The notes beneath the pieces were generated by a model. It had not been told where the DNA came from and made no database searches. It was given only the letters and a program-made list of their open reading frames with translations. Below are positions 18,977-27,080 of a stretch of 64,000 nucleotides of DNA, in pieces. Both the position numbers and the translations under genes were made by a program. Every line of letters begins with the position of its first letter. Position 1 is the first letter of the stretch. The DNA comes from Chitinophaga sp. sic0106. GTDB taxonomy: Bacteria > Bacteroidota > Bacteroidia > Chitinophagales > Chitinophagaceae. The DNA lies in assembly GCF_019219075.1 (NCBI RefSeq), contig NZ_JAHUWJ010000024.1, forward strand, positions 1-64,000, read 5' to 3'.

Positions 18977-20137
18977 ATGAAAAATATAACCTTGGCCGTA
19001 CTATTGGCCACCAGCTTGGTTCCTGCTGGTGCGCAGGTGAAAAAACAATTGCAGATCAGCGGTAAGGTGCAAATCCTGAACCCGGGCACTTTAAGCAAAT
19101 ACAACATGGTATGGCTCAAAAAAGGGCCGGGACCTAATGCACCCACCGTGGATTCAGTGCCCGTAAAGGCCGATGGGAGCTTCAGTTTTAAGCTCACCGT
19201 CACTAAGCCCGGTATCTACCAGCTGGATATCTTAAAGTGGCAAACAACGGCTTTCTGGGCCGATCAGGATGTGACAGTGGTAGCCCGGGGATACGACACT
19301 GCACAATACCAACGGAAAAACTCCGGATTTGTGGAAGTGACGAGTTTGTCGCAGGGTACGCGACTCATCAACATGGCACTGTATAACCGCTACCTCGATG
19401 AAACGCTGAAAGACGACCTGCTGGATGAAGGCTTTGCCGCGCAAAAACGCCGTAGCGTTGACTCCAGTTGGTACACCTACTATCGTAAACAAATGCTTTA
19501 CCGCAAGGTGGAGCAGCAGGGCGAAGCCCGCGAACGCAAGCTGATAGCCGCATCTGGCAGTCATCCTGCCACAGTATACCTGCTGGCAACTATGAACGCC
19601 AAAAATGATCCGCAATACATCCTCACCCAGCTGGATAAGCTGCTGGCGGCCAACCCTACCCTGGAGGATGCCGTGAATGTAAAGAAGGATATCGTGACGC
19701 AAATCAGAAAGGAACAGCAGCTGCAAAAGGGTAGTATGGCTCCGGAAATTGCCTACGCCAGTCCTGATAACAGTATCACTAAACTTTCTTCCTTCAAAGG
19801 CAAGTATGTGATTGTGGATTTCTGGGCCAGCTGGTGCGGCCCTTGCCGGAAGTCGATCCCCAAGCTGAAAGAACTTTATGCTGCACATAAAGCACAGGGT
19901 TTCGAAATCCTCAGTATTTCCGTGGATAAGGACAATGACGCCTGGCGCAGAGCCATGTCAGAAGAGCAAATGCCGTGGTCACAGGTGATCAGCCCTAATG
20001 CTGATAAAACCTTGTCTGACTTTATGATCCAGGGAATCCCTACCATGTTCCTGCTGGACAAGGAAGGCCGTATTGTGGAGAAATTCACCGGGTATAGTTC
20101 CAACCTGGAGCAACTGATAAAGGATAAGTTACAGTGA
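18977..20137 (+). CDS. TlpA-like thioredoxin, second copy
   Basis: The 386-residue exported protein has a signal peptide (1-19) and an N-terminal beta domain (LQISGKVQILNPGTLSKYNM). A helical stretch follows, then a C-terminal thioredoxin domain (about 245-386) with active site WASWCGPC and IPTMFLLDKEGRIVEKF. It has the same layout as the upstream gene but is clearly diverged in the N-terminal half, so it is an old duplication rather than a recent tandem copy. It is the last gene of the sigma/FecR/SusCD operon; a large hairpin (20170-20244) follows. Confidence 0.9.
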   Translation: MKNITLAVLLATSLVPAGAQVKKQLQISGKVQILNPGTLSKYNMVWLKKGPGPNAPTVDSVPVKADGSFSFKLTVTKPGIYQLDILKWQTTAFWADQDVTVVARGYDTAQYQRKNSGFVEVTSLSQGTRLINMALYNRYLDETLKDDLLDEGFAAQKRRSVDSSWYTYYRKQMLYRKVEQQGEARERKLIAASGSHPATVYLLATMNAKNDPQYILTQLDKLLAANPTLEDAVNVKKDIVTQIRKEQQLQKGSMAPEIAYASPDNSITKLSSFKGKYVIVDFWASWCGPCRKSIPKLKELYAAHKAQGFEILSISVDKDNDAWRRAMSEEQMPWSQVISPNADKTLSDFMIQGIPTMFLLDKEGRIVEKFTGYSSNLEQLIKDKLQ

Positions 20138-20169
20138 TGTAAACTCCTGCGCATGCCAAACTTCATTTG

Positions 20170-20244
20170 AAGAGCGTCCGCCGGTGGCGGACAGCTTACT
20201 TTCAAAATACCTCACGAGAGCGTTCGCCACCGGTGGACGCTCTT
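20170..20244. repeat. REP-like inverted repeat, likely also a terminator
   Basis: Arms 20170-20192 and 20222-20244 are imperfect inverted copies (core GAGCGTCCRCCGGTGGCGRAC-like, three mismatches). Each arm is itself nearly palindromic around CCGGTGG. The loop is 29 nt and GTGTTTTAGG follows. GC-rich against AT-rich surroundings. Confidence 0.7.
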
Positions 20245-20296
20245 GTGTTTTAGGAAATGGCGCAAGTTATTTTGTAAAATTTAAGTTTAATAATAC

Positions 20297-20352
20297 TTAA
20301 CATTAAGTTTAGCTCTGCTTAACATTAAGTTCACATTACAACACCACCTTTG
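20297..20352 (+). promoter_or_regulatory. DUF5690 promoter with tandem TTAACATT boxes
   Basis: TTAACATT at 20297-20304 and 20319-20326 (22-bp period), TCACATT at 20331-20337, and CTTTG at 20348-20352. All spacings equal those upstream of susC at 3871, although the genes differ. Confidence 0.6.
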
Positions 20353-20369
20353 GTAAAACAGTGAATTTA

Positions 20370-21692
20370 ATGTTAGCTATTCCGTGTATACAGCAGCGCC
20401 TGCAAAAAGCCGGTAGTATTACCTTTTCCTTGTATGCCGCCCTGGTGGCATTCGGCACCTATTCCTGCATGTATGCCTTCAGGAAGCCTTTTACAGCAGC
20501 CATATTTGATGGGCAAACCTTTCTGGGGATAGACTATAAGATATGGCTGGTAATGACCCAAACAATCGGGTATGCCTGCAGTAAGTTTTACGGGATAAAG
20601 TTCATCGCAGAAATGAAAGGTGCTAACCGCGCCCGTAACATCATTTTGCTGATCCTGATTTCCTGGGTTTCCCTGTTGTTATTTGCCGTTGTTCCCGCAC
20701 CCTATAATATCCCTTTCCTGTTTTTGAACGGTTTCCCGCTGGGCATGATCTGGGGGCTGGTATTCAGTTATCTGGAAGGCCGCCGCGCTACGGAGTTTAT
20801 GGGGGCCGTACTCAGCATCAGCTTTATCTTCTCCTCAGGATTTGTAAAATCGGTAGGCAAAATGACCATTATTGACTGGGGAGTAGGAGAGCGGTGGATG
20901 CCTTTTATGACCGGCCTTATATTCATTGTACCCATCCTGATCTTTATTCTATTGTTAGAGCAGATACCACCGCCGTCAGCAGAAGATGTAGCAGTTCGTA
21001 CCAAACGCGTTCCTATGAATAAGCTGGAGCGAAAGAAGTTTCTCGTTACCTTTTTGCCGGGGCTGGTGATGCTGATTGTAAGCTATGTCATGCTCACCGT
21101 GCTGCGGGATATGCGGGATAACTTTGCTGCCGACATCTGGAAGGACCTGGGCTATGGCAGCACCTCCGCGATTTTTACACAAACAGAAATCCCTATTTCT
21201 ATAGCTATTGTTGTGATTATGGGATTATTGGTATTTGTAAAAAACAACTATAAGGCATTCATGCTCAATCACCTGATAGTAGTGTTGGGGTTCAGTATCA
21301 CGCTATTCAGCACCCTGTTGTTTCAGGCGCACCTGCTCAATCCCGTATGGTGGATGACGCTCACCGGCCTGGGATTGTACATGGGCTATATTCCTTTTAA
21401 CTGTATTTTTTTCGAACGGCTGATAGCCGTATTCAAATACGTCAGCAACGTAGGTTTCATCATTTATGTAGCTGATTCTTTCGGATACCTGGGGAGTGTG
21501 GTGATTATGCTGGTAAAAAACTTTTACAACCTGTCGCTCTCCTGGAGCCAGTTTTTTATGGATGCGGTACTAGGTACAAGCCTGCTGGGGATGGTGATTA
21601 TGATTGCGTCTTCCTGGTACTTCAGAAAAAAGTTCCTCACCATGAATGGTAGTAATAGTCCCGTTGTAAGTGGGGATGTGCAGATTGCCTGA
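20370..21692 (+). CDS. DUF5690 family MFS-like transporter
   Basis: The protein of about 440 residues has twelve predicted helices in the major-facilitator arrangement. It opens with FSLYAALVAFGTYSCMYAFRKPFTAA, here quoted as CMYAFRKPFTAA, the DUF5690 signature. KFYGIKFIAEM, FLFLNGFPLGMIWGLVFSYL and LEGRRATEFMGAVLS follow. The family occurs mainly in Bacteroidota; the substrate is unknown. I prefer the ATG at 20370; a GTG at 20361 is in frame but sits almost at the predicted transcription start. It shares a promoter module with the first susC, so its cargo may be the product that SusCD brings in. It ends at a bidirectional terminator. Confidence 0.82.
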   Translation: MLAIPCIQQRLQKAGSITFSLYAALVAFGTYSCMYAFRKPFTAAIFDGQTFLGIDYKIWLVMTQTIGYACSKFYGIKFIAEMKGANRARNIILLILISWVSLLLFAVVPAPYNIPFLFLNGFPLGMIWGLVFSYLEGRRATEFMGAVLSISFIFSSGFVKSVGKMTIIDWGVGERWMPFMTGLIFIVPILIFILLLEQIPPPSAEDVAVRTKRVPMNKLERKKFLVTFLPGLVMLIVSYVMLTVLRDMRDNFAADIWKDLGYGSTSAIFTQTEIPISIAIVVIMGLLVFVKNNYKAFMLNHLIVVLGFSITLFSTLLFQAHLLNPVWWMTLTGLGLYMGYIPFNCIFFERLIAVFKYVSNVGFIIYVADSFGYLGSVVIMLVKNFYNLSLSWSQFFMDAVLGTSLLGMVIMIASSWYFRKKFLTMNGSNSPVVSGDVQIA

Positions 21693-21713
21693 TTAGGACT
21701 CGGGTAAAAAAAC

Positions 21714-21754
21714 AAAAGGTAAATCGTGATGATTTCATACACGATTTACCTTTT
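21714..21754. terminator. Bidirectional terminator between DUF5690 and tatA
   Basis: AAAAGGTAAATCGTG and CACGATTTACCTTTT pair perfectly over 15 bp with an 11-nt loop. A/T tracts on both sides serve the convergent genes. Confidence 0.9.
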
Positions 21755-21776
21755 TTCTATTAGAAGGTAATAGCTA

Positions 21777-21986
21777 CTATTCTTTGTTTTCAGCAGCAGG
21801 CTTTTTGGCACCTGGCTGATCTTTCGCATCTTTGAACTCGCGGATGCCGCTGCCCAAACCACGCATCAATTCAGGAATTTTCTTACCACCAAACAATAAT
21901 AGAATTACCAGCGCAATCAGCAGTATTTCTTTTATACCAATCTCCTGCAAGAACAAGAAAGGAATATTCAAGATTGATGTTGTCAT
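21777..21986 (-). CDS. tatA: Twin-arginine translocase subunit TatA/E
   Basis: The 69-residue protein has one membrane helix (about 17-35, IKEILLIALVILLLFGGKK) and the TatA hinge FGGKKIPELMRGLGSGIREF. This is followed by an amphipathic helix and a charged, Pro/Ala-rich tail. It multimerises with TatC to move folded proteins carrying RR signal peptides across the inner membrane. It is encoded alone here, so tatC must lie elsewhere. Size and motif are standard. A TatE-type assignment cannot be excluded because the two are not separable by sequence. Confidence 0.93.
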   Translation of the reverse strand: MTTSILNIPFLFLQEIGIKEILLIALVILLLFGGKKIPELMRGLGSGIREFKDAKDQPGAKKPAAENKE

Positions 21987-22121
21987 TATAAACAGGTTTT
22001 AGTGTGTTCTTTTTATTTTTTTACTATCAAACTTCACATAAAGTTAGCACGAAATCCGGGTTTTTCAGGATTTTGAAGGTATATTTCGTGTAATAACTGT
22101 AATATATTGGTAGATAATTAA

Positions 22122-22679
22122 TTACGAATTGTAAAAAACAATATTTACTTGATTATCGGTAACGGACAAACAAGCAATTCTTCCATATTCTGTTCTTCTT
22201 TCGAAAGATTTCTCCAGAGGTGTGTCAGTAATATGTGCGAGCAGCGCCCGGATGATACCGCTATGAGTTACCAGCACCGCATCGCGGCCTTTGGCTATCA
22301 CCTCGTTGAGGATCTCCACAGCCCTGGCGTACAGGTCCTGGTAGCTTTCCCCGTTAGGCACCCGTACGTATACGAAGTCGTCCATCCACTTTTGCAAGGC
22401 ATCAGGGCCCAGGTCATCCCAGCGCTGCATTTCCCAGTCGCCGAAATTCAGTTCCTTCAACCGGTCATCAGTGGTAAACGTATTCCCAAACAGGTAGGTG
22501 GCCAGTTTACTGCAGCGTTGCAGGGGGCTGGCATATACGTCCATCGGTTTGGCCGGCAGCAGGCCCTTAATACGGGCAGCTTCCGTCTCAAAAGTTGGCG
22601 CCACATCTATATCAGTAAAACCATAACAAATACCGCGTTCTACGGCCGGCGTAGTGTGCCGGATCAGGTATATTTCCAT
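22122..22679 (-). CDS. cobC: Alpha-ribazole phosphatase (histidine phosphatase family)
   Basis: The 185-residue histidine phosphatase has the catalytic LIRHTTP (His8 would be phosphorylated) and the second histidine in VLVTHSGIIRALLAH. CobC removes the phosphate from alpha-ribazole 5'-phosphate (or adenosylcobalamin phosphate) in the last steps of nucleotide-loop assembly. The role is inferred mostly from context: it is the last gene of the cob operon and overlaps cobS by 16 bp. I start at MEIYLIRH (22679) rather than the in-frame upstream codon, because conserved family members begin there. Confidence 0.9.
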   Translation of the reverse strand: MEIYLIRHTTPAVERGICYGFTDIDVAPTFETEAARIKGLLPAKPMDVYASPLQRCSKLATYLFGNTFTTDDRLKELNFGDWEMQRWDDLGPDALQKWMDDFVYVRVPNGESYQDLYARAVEILNEVIAKGRDAVLVTHSGIIRALLAHITDTPLEKSFERRTEYGRIACLSVTDNQVNIVFYNS

Positions 22680-23440
22680 GCCAGAATACAAAAACACAAA
22701 TATATGACGGATTCTGCAACCTGTTGTACCGCCCCCAGGCAGTCACCGGTATATCCGCCAATCCATTTTTTCATGAGTCGCCCCATGTACAACCTGGCCA
22801 TCAGCACAGCCAGTAGCGTAATCAATAAGGCATAGTTCTGCAGGTACACGGTTACCGCCAAAAAAGGCGACAAACCAAAAATACCCGCCACTATCAGTTC
22901 CTCGGTGCTGATGCCCTTGGCAATAGGTTTAGATTTACTTAACTCATCCTCCCGCACATATTGTTGTGTGTAGATGACGGTGATAGCGGTGAAACGACTC
23001 AACGGCTGGGCAGCAATTACCGCCAGCATCATTGTGTGAATCGGTAAACTCATCAGGCTTACCAGCTTGGAAGCCATCAGCAGCAGCAATCCCAGCATAC
23101 CATAGGTGCCTATGCGGCTATCTTTCATGATTTCCAGGATGCGCTCTTTCGTCCATCCGCCGCCAAAGCCATCGCACATATCCGCAAACCCATCTTCATG
23201 AAACGCCCCCGTGGCCCAGATGCTTACACAAAGTGCCAGCAGCACCGTCAGCGGACGGGGAGCAATATCACCGAACGCCCATATCACCGCCAGCATAAAT
23301 ATGCCTACAATCCAGCCTACCAATGGCAGGTACTTGGTAGCCCTGTTCAGCATTTCAGGACTATAGGGCTCACTAACGGTAACGGGTAAACGGGTATAGA
23401 ACATGACAGCCGTCAGGAATAGTTGCCATTGCGCCCTCAT
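22664..23440 (-). CDS. cobS: Adenosylcobinamide-GDP ribazoletransferase (cobalamin synthase)
   Basis: The 258-residue inner-membrane enzyme joins adenosylcobinamide-GDP and alpha-ribazole (phosphate) to give the complete cobalamin. It has several membrane helices and the family motifs FYTRLPV near the N-terminus and GAFHEDGFADMCDGFGGG, the acidic metal/substrate-binding segment (about 79-96). SRIGTYGMLGLLLL follows. Its start overlaps the cobT stop by 4 bp (ATGA), showing translational coupling. Length is normal. Confidence 0.95.
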   Translation of the reverse strand: MRAQWQLFLTAVMFYTRLPVTVSEPYSPEMLNRATKYLPLVGWIVGIFMLAVIWAFGDIAPRPLTVLLALCVSIWATGAFHEDGFADMCDGFGGGWTKERILEIMKDSRIGTYGMLGLLLLMASKLVSLMSLPIHTMMLAVIAAQPLSRFTAITVIYTQQYVREDELSKSKPIAKGISTEELIVAGIFGLSPFLAVTVYLQNYALLITLLAVLMARLYMGRLMKKWIGGYTGDCLGAVQQVAESVIYLCFCILAWKYT

Positions 23441-24468
23441 AGTGTACGATTTGAAACCTGTGCACTATTGAAACTGGCCATGTTGTTGAGGAAGGCTACG
23501 GACTGTTGTATCAGCGGGATAGCCAGCGCAGCGCCGGTGCCTTCACCGAGGCGCATATCCAGTTGCAGTAAAGGAGAAACGTTCAGGTGTTTCAGCATCG
23601 CCTGATGTCCTTTCTCATCGGAACAATGCGCAAACACGCAGTAGCCGGTTACTTCAGGGTGTATGGCTGCCGCCGCCAGCAAGGCCGCGGACACAATAAA
23701 CCCATCAATCACAATCATCATTTTCAGCTCCGCCGCTTTTATAATTGCACCGCAAATCATGGCAATCTCAAAGCCACCGAAGGTAGCCAACGCCTGTATA
23801 GGAGAATTCGGGTTCGGGTGGAATACCTGCACTTTCCGCAGTACCGCTTTCTTTTGCTCCAACTGCTGCGCATTTGAGCCGGTACCGGCACCTATGCACT
23901 GATCGATAGGACTGCCCGTGAAAAAACTCATCAGTAACGCGGCAGCTGACGTATTGCCAATTCCCATCTCCCCAAAACCAATGATATTACAACCCTGCTC
24001 ATGCAAGGCCAGCACCTCCTCGCCGCCGGCAGCCAGCGCGAGCCTGCACTGGTCGAGCGACATCGCCGGCTGATGCAGGTAGTTAGCCGTGCCCATGGCA
24101 ATTTTGCGGTCGCGCAACTGTGGATGCGACGGAAATAAGTGGTTCACCCCCGCGTCAATTATTTTCAGGTCCAGCTGCTGATGACGGCAAAACACATTGA
24201 TTGCCGCACCACCATTCAGAAAATTATACACCATCTGCGCGGTAACGGCCTGTGGGAAAGGGTTTACCAATCCTTCCGCCGCTATACCATGGTCGCCGGC
24301 AAATACAATGATAGCAGGCTTCCGCAGCTCCGGCTGTAAGGTTTCCTGGATCAGACCCGCCTGTAAGGCAATCTGCTCCAGCTTCCCCAGGGAGCCCGGT
24401 GGCTTGGTTTTCTGATCAATCTTTTCCTGTAATGCTTCTTTCAGCAAAGTTGAAACGGGTGTAATCAT
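23437..24468 (-). CDS. cobT: Nicotinate-nucleotide-dimethylbenzimidazole phosphoribosyltransferase
   Basis: The 343-residue enzyme transfers phosphoribose from nicotinate mononucleotide to a lower-ligand base such as 5,6-dimethylbenzimidazole, activating it for cobalamin assembly. Family motifs are KPPGSLGKLEQIALQ, FAGDHGIAAEGL, NFLNGGAAINVFCRH and GFGEMGIGNTSAAALL. The C-terminal DMRLGEGTGAALAIPLIQ contains the conserved glutamate that acts as base. Length matches other CobT proteins. It starts 2 bp after the cobU stop. No bluB or other DMB synthesis gene is in the window, so the base is made elsewhere or scavenged. Confidence 0.96.
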   Translation of the reverse strand: MITPVSTLLKEALQEKIDQKTKPPGSLGKLEQIALQAGLIQETLQPELRKPAIIVFAGDHGIAAEGLVNPFPQAVTAQMVYNFLNGGAAINVFCRHQQLDLKIIDAGVNHLFPSHPQLRDRKIAMGTANYLHQPAMSLDQCRLALAAGGEEVLALHEQGCNIIGFGEMGIGNTSAAALLMSFFTGSPIDQCIGAGTGSNAQQLEQKKAVLRKVQVFHPNPNSPIQALATFGGFEIAMICGAIIKAAELKMMIVIDGFIVSAALLAAAAIHPEVTGYCVFAHCSDEKGHQAMLKHLNVSPLLQLDMRLGEGTGAALAIPLIQQSVAFLNNMASFNSAQVSNRTL

Positions 24469-24470
24469 TA

Positions 24471-24986
24471 TTATTTCTCCTCTTTTTTTATCACAACGGG
24501 AATGCCGGATACCATCAGCACAACGGTGCCGGCTATACGGGCAATATACTGGTTAGTCCATCCCTGTAGGTCCGCAAAGTGGCGGGCCACAGCGTTTTCC
24601 CCATGGATGCCCATCCCTATTTCATTAGTTACAATAATAAATGTTCCTGCTTTTTGGTGCAAGGCGTCAATTTCGGCCTGTATAGCGCTCAGGCTGGAAG
24701 AAATATTATGGCTGGTTTCTTCAAAGATATTGGTAAGCCATAGGGTTACGCAGTCGATCACAACGGTATGCCCATCCAGGGGCAGTTTGCTCACATGACG
24801 CTCTTCTTCATAATTAATCCAGGCGGCGCTCCGATCGGCCTTATGCCGCTGTACCCGTTCTTTAAAATCCTCGTCCCAGAGGCGGGCAGTGGCTACGTAA
24901 ACAGGGTGCGCACTGTGCGACAATGCCAGATCCTGTGCATAACGGCTTTTTCCGGATCTGACGCCGCCTGTGATCAGTATTATCAT
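24471..24986 (-). CDS. cobU: Bifunctional adenosylcobinamide kinase / guanylyltransferase
   Basis: The 171-residue enzyme phosphorylates adenosylcobinamide and adds GMP to give adenosylcobinamide-GDP, the CobS substrate. The P-loop GGVRSGKS is at residues 7-14. VYVATARLWDEDFKERVQRHK carries the guanylylated-histidine region (quoted core FKERVQRHK), and VVIDCVTLWLTN and FIIVTNEIGMGI are CobU motifs. Its start is 10 bp past the stop of the BtuG-like gene. No corrin ring synthesis genes are present, so the operon completes salvaged corrinoids. Confidence 0.95.
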   Translation of the reverse strand: MIILITGGVRSGKSRYAQDLALSHSAHPVYVATARLWDEDFKERVQRHKADRSAAWINYEEERHVSKLPLDGHTVVIDCVTLWLTNIFEETSHNISSSLSAIQAEIDALHQKAGTFIIVTNEIGMGIHGENAVARHFADLQGWTNQYIARIAGTVVLMVSGIPVVIKKEEK

Positions 24987-24996
24987 GCAGTATTAA

Positions 24997-26307
24997 TTAG
25001 TTGGATACCGGCATAGATGGGAAGTATAAACCAGGATAGTTAATGGTTTTCTTCAGTGTGCCGTTCATCGCATTATAAATCAACAAAGTGTTGGATTGAT
25101 AATCGGATGTCAGCGCAGTTACTATCAGTGTGGTATCTTTTGAATTATATCTTACACCCGCACCATACAAAATCCTGTTGTCCGGCAGTTTTACCAGCGG
25201 TGTGGTTAAGGTGGTATCTATACCAGGTACAAATTTGTAAATTTTGGTACCGCTGCCATAAGCGTCTGTTTCACTGAAATAAATAGCATTTTCATATTTG
25301 GCAGCAGACAGGGAGCCTGCATTCCAATAACCCCAGCTATCGTAGATGTTCACAGGGATGGCATAGGTTTTCACGGCCAGCGTGCCCTCGTTAATGGCAT
25401 ACAGGTTTTTGCCGGAGGCTGCCCAGATATTACCATCCTGGCTTCTCGCAAAACCCACATCTGCCTTAACTACCTTTTTCACGATGCTGAAATCTGTGGC
25501 ATTCAGTACAACCACACCTTCCGCTTCCGTCAAAACAAACACGTAGTTGTCTGTTTTAAGGATACCGCCGGTTTGACCCGTAATGCCCGCTACCTTAGCT
25601 CCTAAAGTAAGGGTTTGCAGGTTAATGGCATATACCCCGTCGGCGGTAGTTACCAAACCACGGCTGTTATCTATACCACAAAAGGCGCGGCCATCAGCAG
25701 GTAAACTGGCAATACGACCAGTTTCTTTCAGGGTATTGGCATCAGCAGCCACAAAAGCGCCCTGTTTGGAAACCATGTACAGCTTGCCGTTAAACAGCTG
25801 ACCATACTGGGAAGTGGTACCCAGGGTTTTACCTGGATTCAGGCGGGCAAAAATATTGGTGATCATGGTATCTTCCCCGTTTCGGAAGAAGTTCAGGCTG
25901 CCCGGGTTAGGGAAGGAACCTTCGTTGAGGATATAATAACCATTTTCGTATGGTGCAAATACTTTAATACGGTAATAGTAACCAGTGAGTGAGTTGCCAG
26001 CAAATGCTTTAAAAGAGATGGTATAATCTCCGTTGGCGGTAGGTTTAAAGGTAAAGGCCGAATCTGTACTGGCTTCCACACCGTTTACAAGCCATTGGTA
26101 AGTAGGAACGCCGGCAACGTTTCCTAAGGTAGGCGCTATTTTCAGCGAATCACCCAGATAAATAGTATCCAATCCATTTGTTACTCCCGGGTCTGTCACA
26201 GAGGGGATCGTAATGCCCGCTTCGTATTTCTGACAGGCAGCCATTCCTATCGTGAGTGCTGTAGCCAGGGTCAGTAAAACCGGAAGGGAGCGTGAAAATT
26301 TAAGCAT
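24997..26307 (-). CDS. BtuG-like surface lipoprotein: Ig-like domain plus YncE/DUF5074-type beta-propeller
   Basis: The 436-residue lipoprotein has lipobox IGMAAC (cysteine 25), a PKD/Ig-like domain (about 45-115, PTYQWLVNGVEASTDSAFTF) and a propeller of about 300 residues. The propeller contains NGYYILNEGSFPNPGSLNFF, the start typical of DUF5074 proteins, and repeats such as AVNGTLAVKTYAIPVN-like blades. In Bacteroides, BtuG is a surface propeller lipoprotein that binds vitamin B12 very tightly and hands it to BtuB. The order btuB, DUF6580, this gene, cobUTSC makes the same job the best inference here. A structured 160-nt gap separates it from DUF6580. Confidence 0.75.
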   Translation of the reverse strand: MLKFSRSLPVLLTLATALTIGMAACQKYEAGITIPSVTDPGVTNGLDTIYLGDSLKIAPTLGNVAGVPTYQWLVNGVEASTDSAFTFKPTANGDYTISFKAFAGNSLTGYYYRIKVFAPYENGYYILNEGSFPNPGSLNFFRNGEDTMITNIFARLNPGKTLGTTSQYGQLFNGKLYMVSKQGAFVAADANTLKETGRIASLPADGRAFCGIDNSRGLVTTADGVYAINLQTLTLGAKVAGITGQTGGILKTDNYVFVLTEAEGVVVLNATDFSIVKKVVKADVGFARSQDGNIWAASGKNLYAINEGTLAVKTYAIPVNIYDSWGYWNAGSLSAAKYENAIYFSETDAYGSGTKIYKFVPGIDTTLTTPLVKLPDNRILYGAGVRYNSKDTTLIVTALTSDYQSNTLLIYNAMNGTLKKTINYPGLYFPSMPVSN

Positions 26308-26368
26308 GTGCTATTGATTTGTTTTGATAGTCCTTTTGTACTATGTGCTACGTCAGAATTTGCATGCA

Positions 26369-26444
26369 GTTATTTTAGGCAGGTCCTAAAATAACTTAGA
26401 GATTCCAGAGTGCAAAACCGGAGCCCTGCACTCAAAAATCTCTA
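26369..26444 (-). promoter_or_regulatory. Two hairpins in the DUF6580-btuG-like intergenic region
   Basis: On the minus-strand transcript, TAGAGATT/AATCTCTA (8 bp) encloses GAGTGCA/TGCACTC (7 bp). A second perfect 11-bp hairpin, GTTATTTTAGG with CCTAAAATAAC around a 5-nt loop, follows. No U-tract follows either, so they look like RNA processing, stability or regulatory elements rather than terminators. Confidence 0.5.
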
Positions 26445-26467
26445 AATTAAAATATTATGTGATGGTA

Positions 26468-27064
26468 TTAGTGCGCAGTACGGAGTTTTTTGCCCTGAAC
26501 CAGTAACAGACCGCCAAAAAAGATGGCAGAGTAGATAACTGTACCAGCCAGGAAGAAGCGCATGTAAGGTATCGCCTGTGCGTAGCAGCTGATGATACCG
26601 GCCATATCTTTCGTGTAAGGTTTACCGGTAGTCATATCCCAACCACCGCCAATCCATACACCAAAGTCAGACACGAGCCAGTGGATTACCGCAGCAGCCA
26701 CAGAAGCCACCAGGATGTTACCAACCGCTGCTTTCTTGATCAATAACTGACCTGCGAGTACAATCAGAATAAAGCTCGCATAGTTCCAGATCCAGCCGCT
26801 GTACAGCAGGCCTTGTGCAAACTCTTTCTGGAAGAACTGCATCATCACCACGTCACTCAGAAACAGCGCCAGCAATGGAAACACATAGGCTTTCCATTTC
26901 TGTTGGAAAGTAGCACCACCAAATAAAGCCATCGCTCCTACCGGAGTAAACATAGCAATGGGAGACATGCTTGCATCAGCTCCCAACACAACTCTGATAA
27001 TGCCTGCCGCCAGAATAAACAGCAACAACACGCCAAATTGTGGATTAAGATTCTTTAAAGACAT
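26468..27064 (-). CDS. DUF6580 family membrane protein, candidate inner-membrane corrinoid transporter
   Basis: The 198-residue protein has five or six membrane helices. Recognisable DUF6580 elements are SMSPIAMFTPVGAMALFGGA near the N-terminus and HWLVSDFGVWIGG (about 131-143); members are described as putative transporters. Its size and helix number resemble ECF-transporter S components. It lies 16 bp downstream of btuB and before btuG/cob genes, and no btuC, btuD or btuF is near. I infer that it moves corrinoid (or cobalt/cobinamide) across the inner membrane. No ATPase partner is in the window. Confidence 0.7.
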   Translation of the reverse strand: MSLKNLNPQFGVLLLFILAAGIIRVVLGADASMSPIAMFTPVGAMALFGGATFQQKWKAYVFPLLALFLSDVVMMQFFQKEFAQGLLYSGWIWNYASFILIVLAGQLLIKKAAVGNILVASVAAAVIHWLVSDFGVWIGGGWDMTTGKPYTKDMAGIISCYAQAIPYMRFFLAGTVIYSAIFFGGLLLVQGKKLRTAH

Positions 27065-27080
27065 ATGCTGGTATTAGAAT

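Noticed and set aside
26380..26390. ACCTGCC in the DUF6580-btuG gap as a B12 box
   Set aside because: It is just part of an 11-bp hairpin, and the other conserved riboswitch elements are missing.
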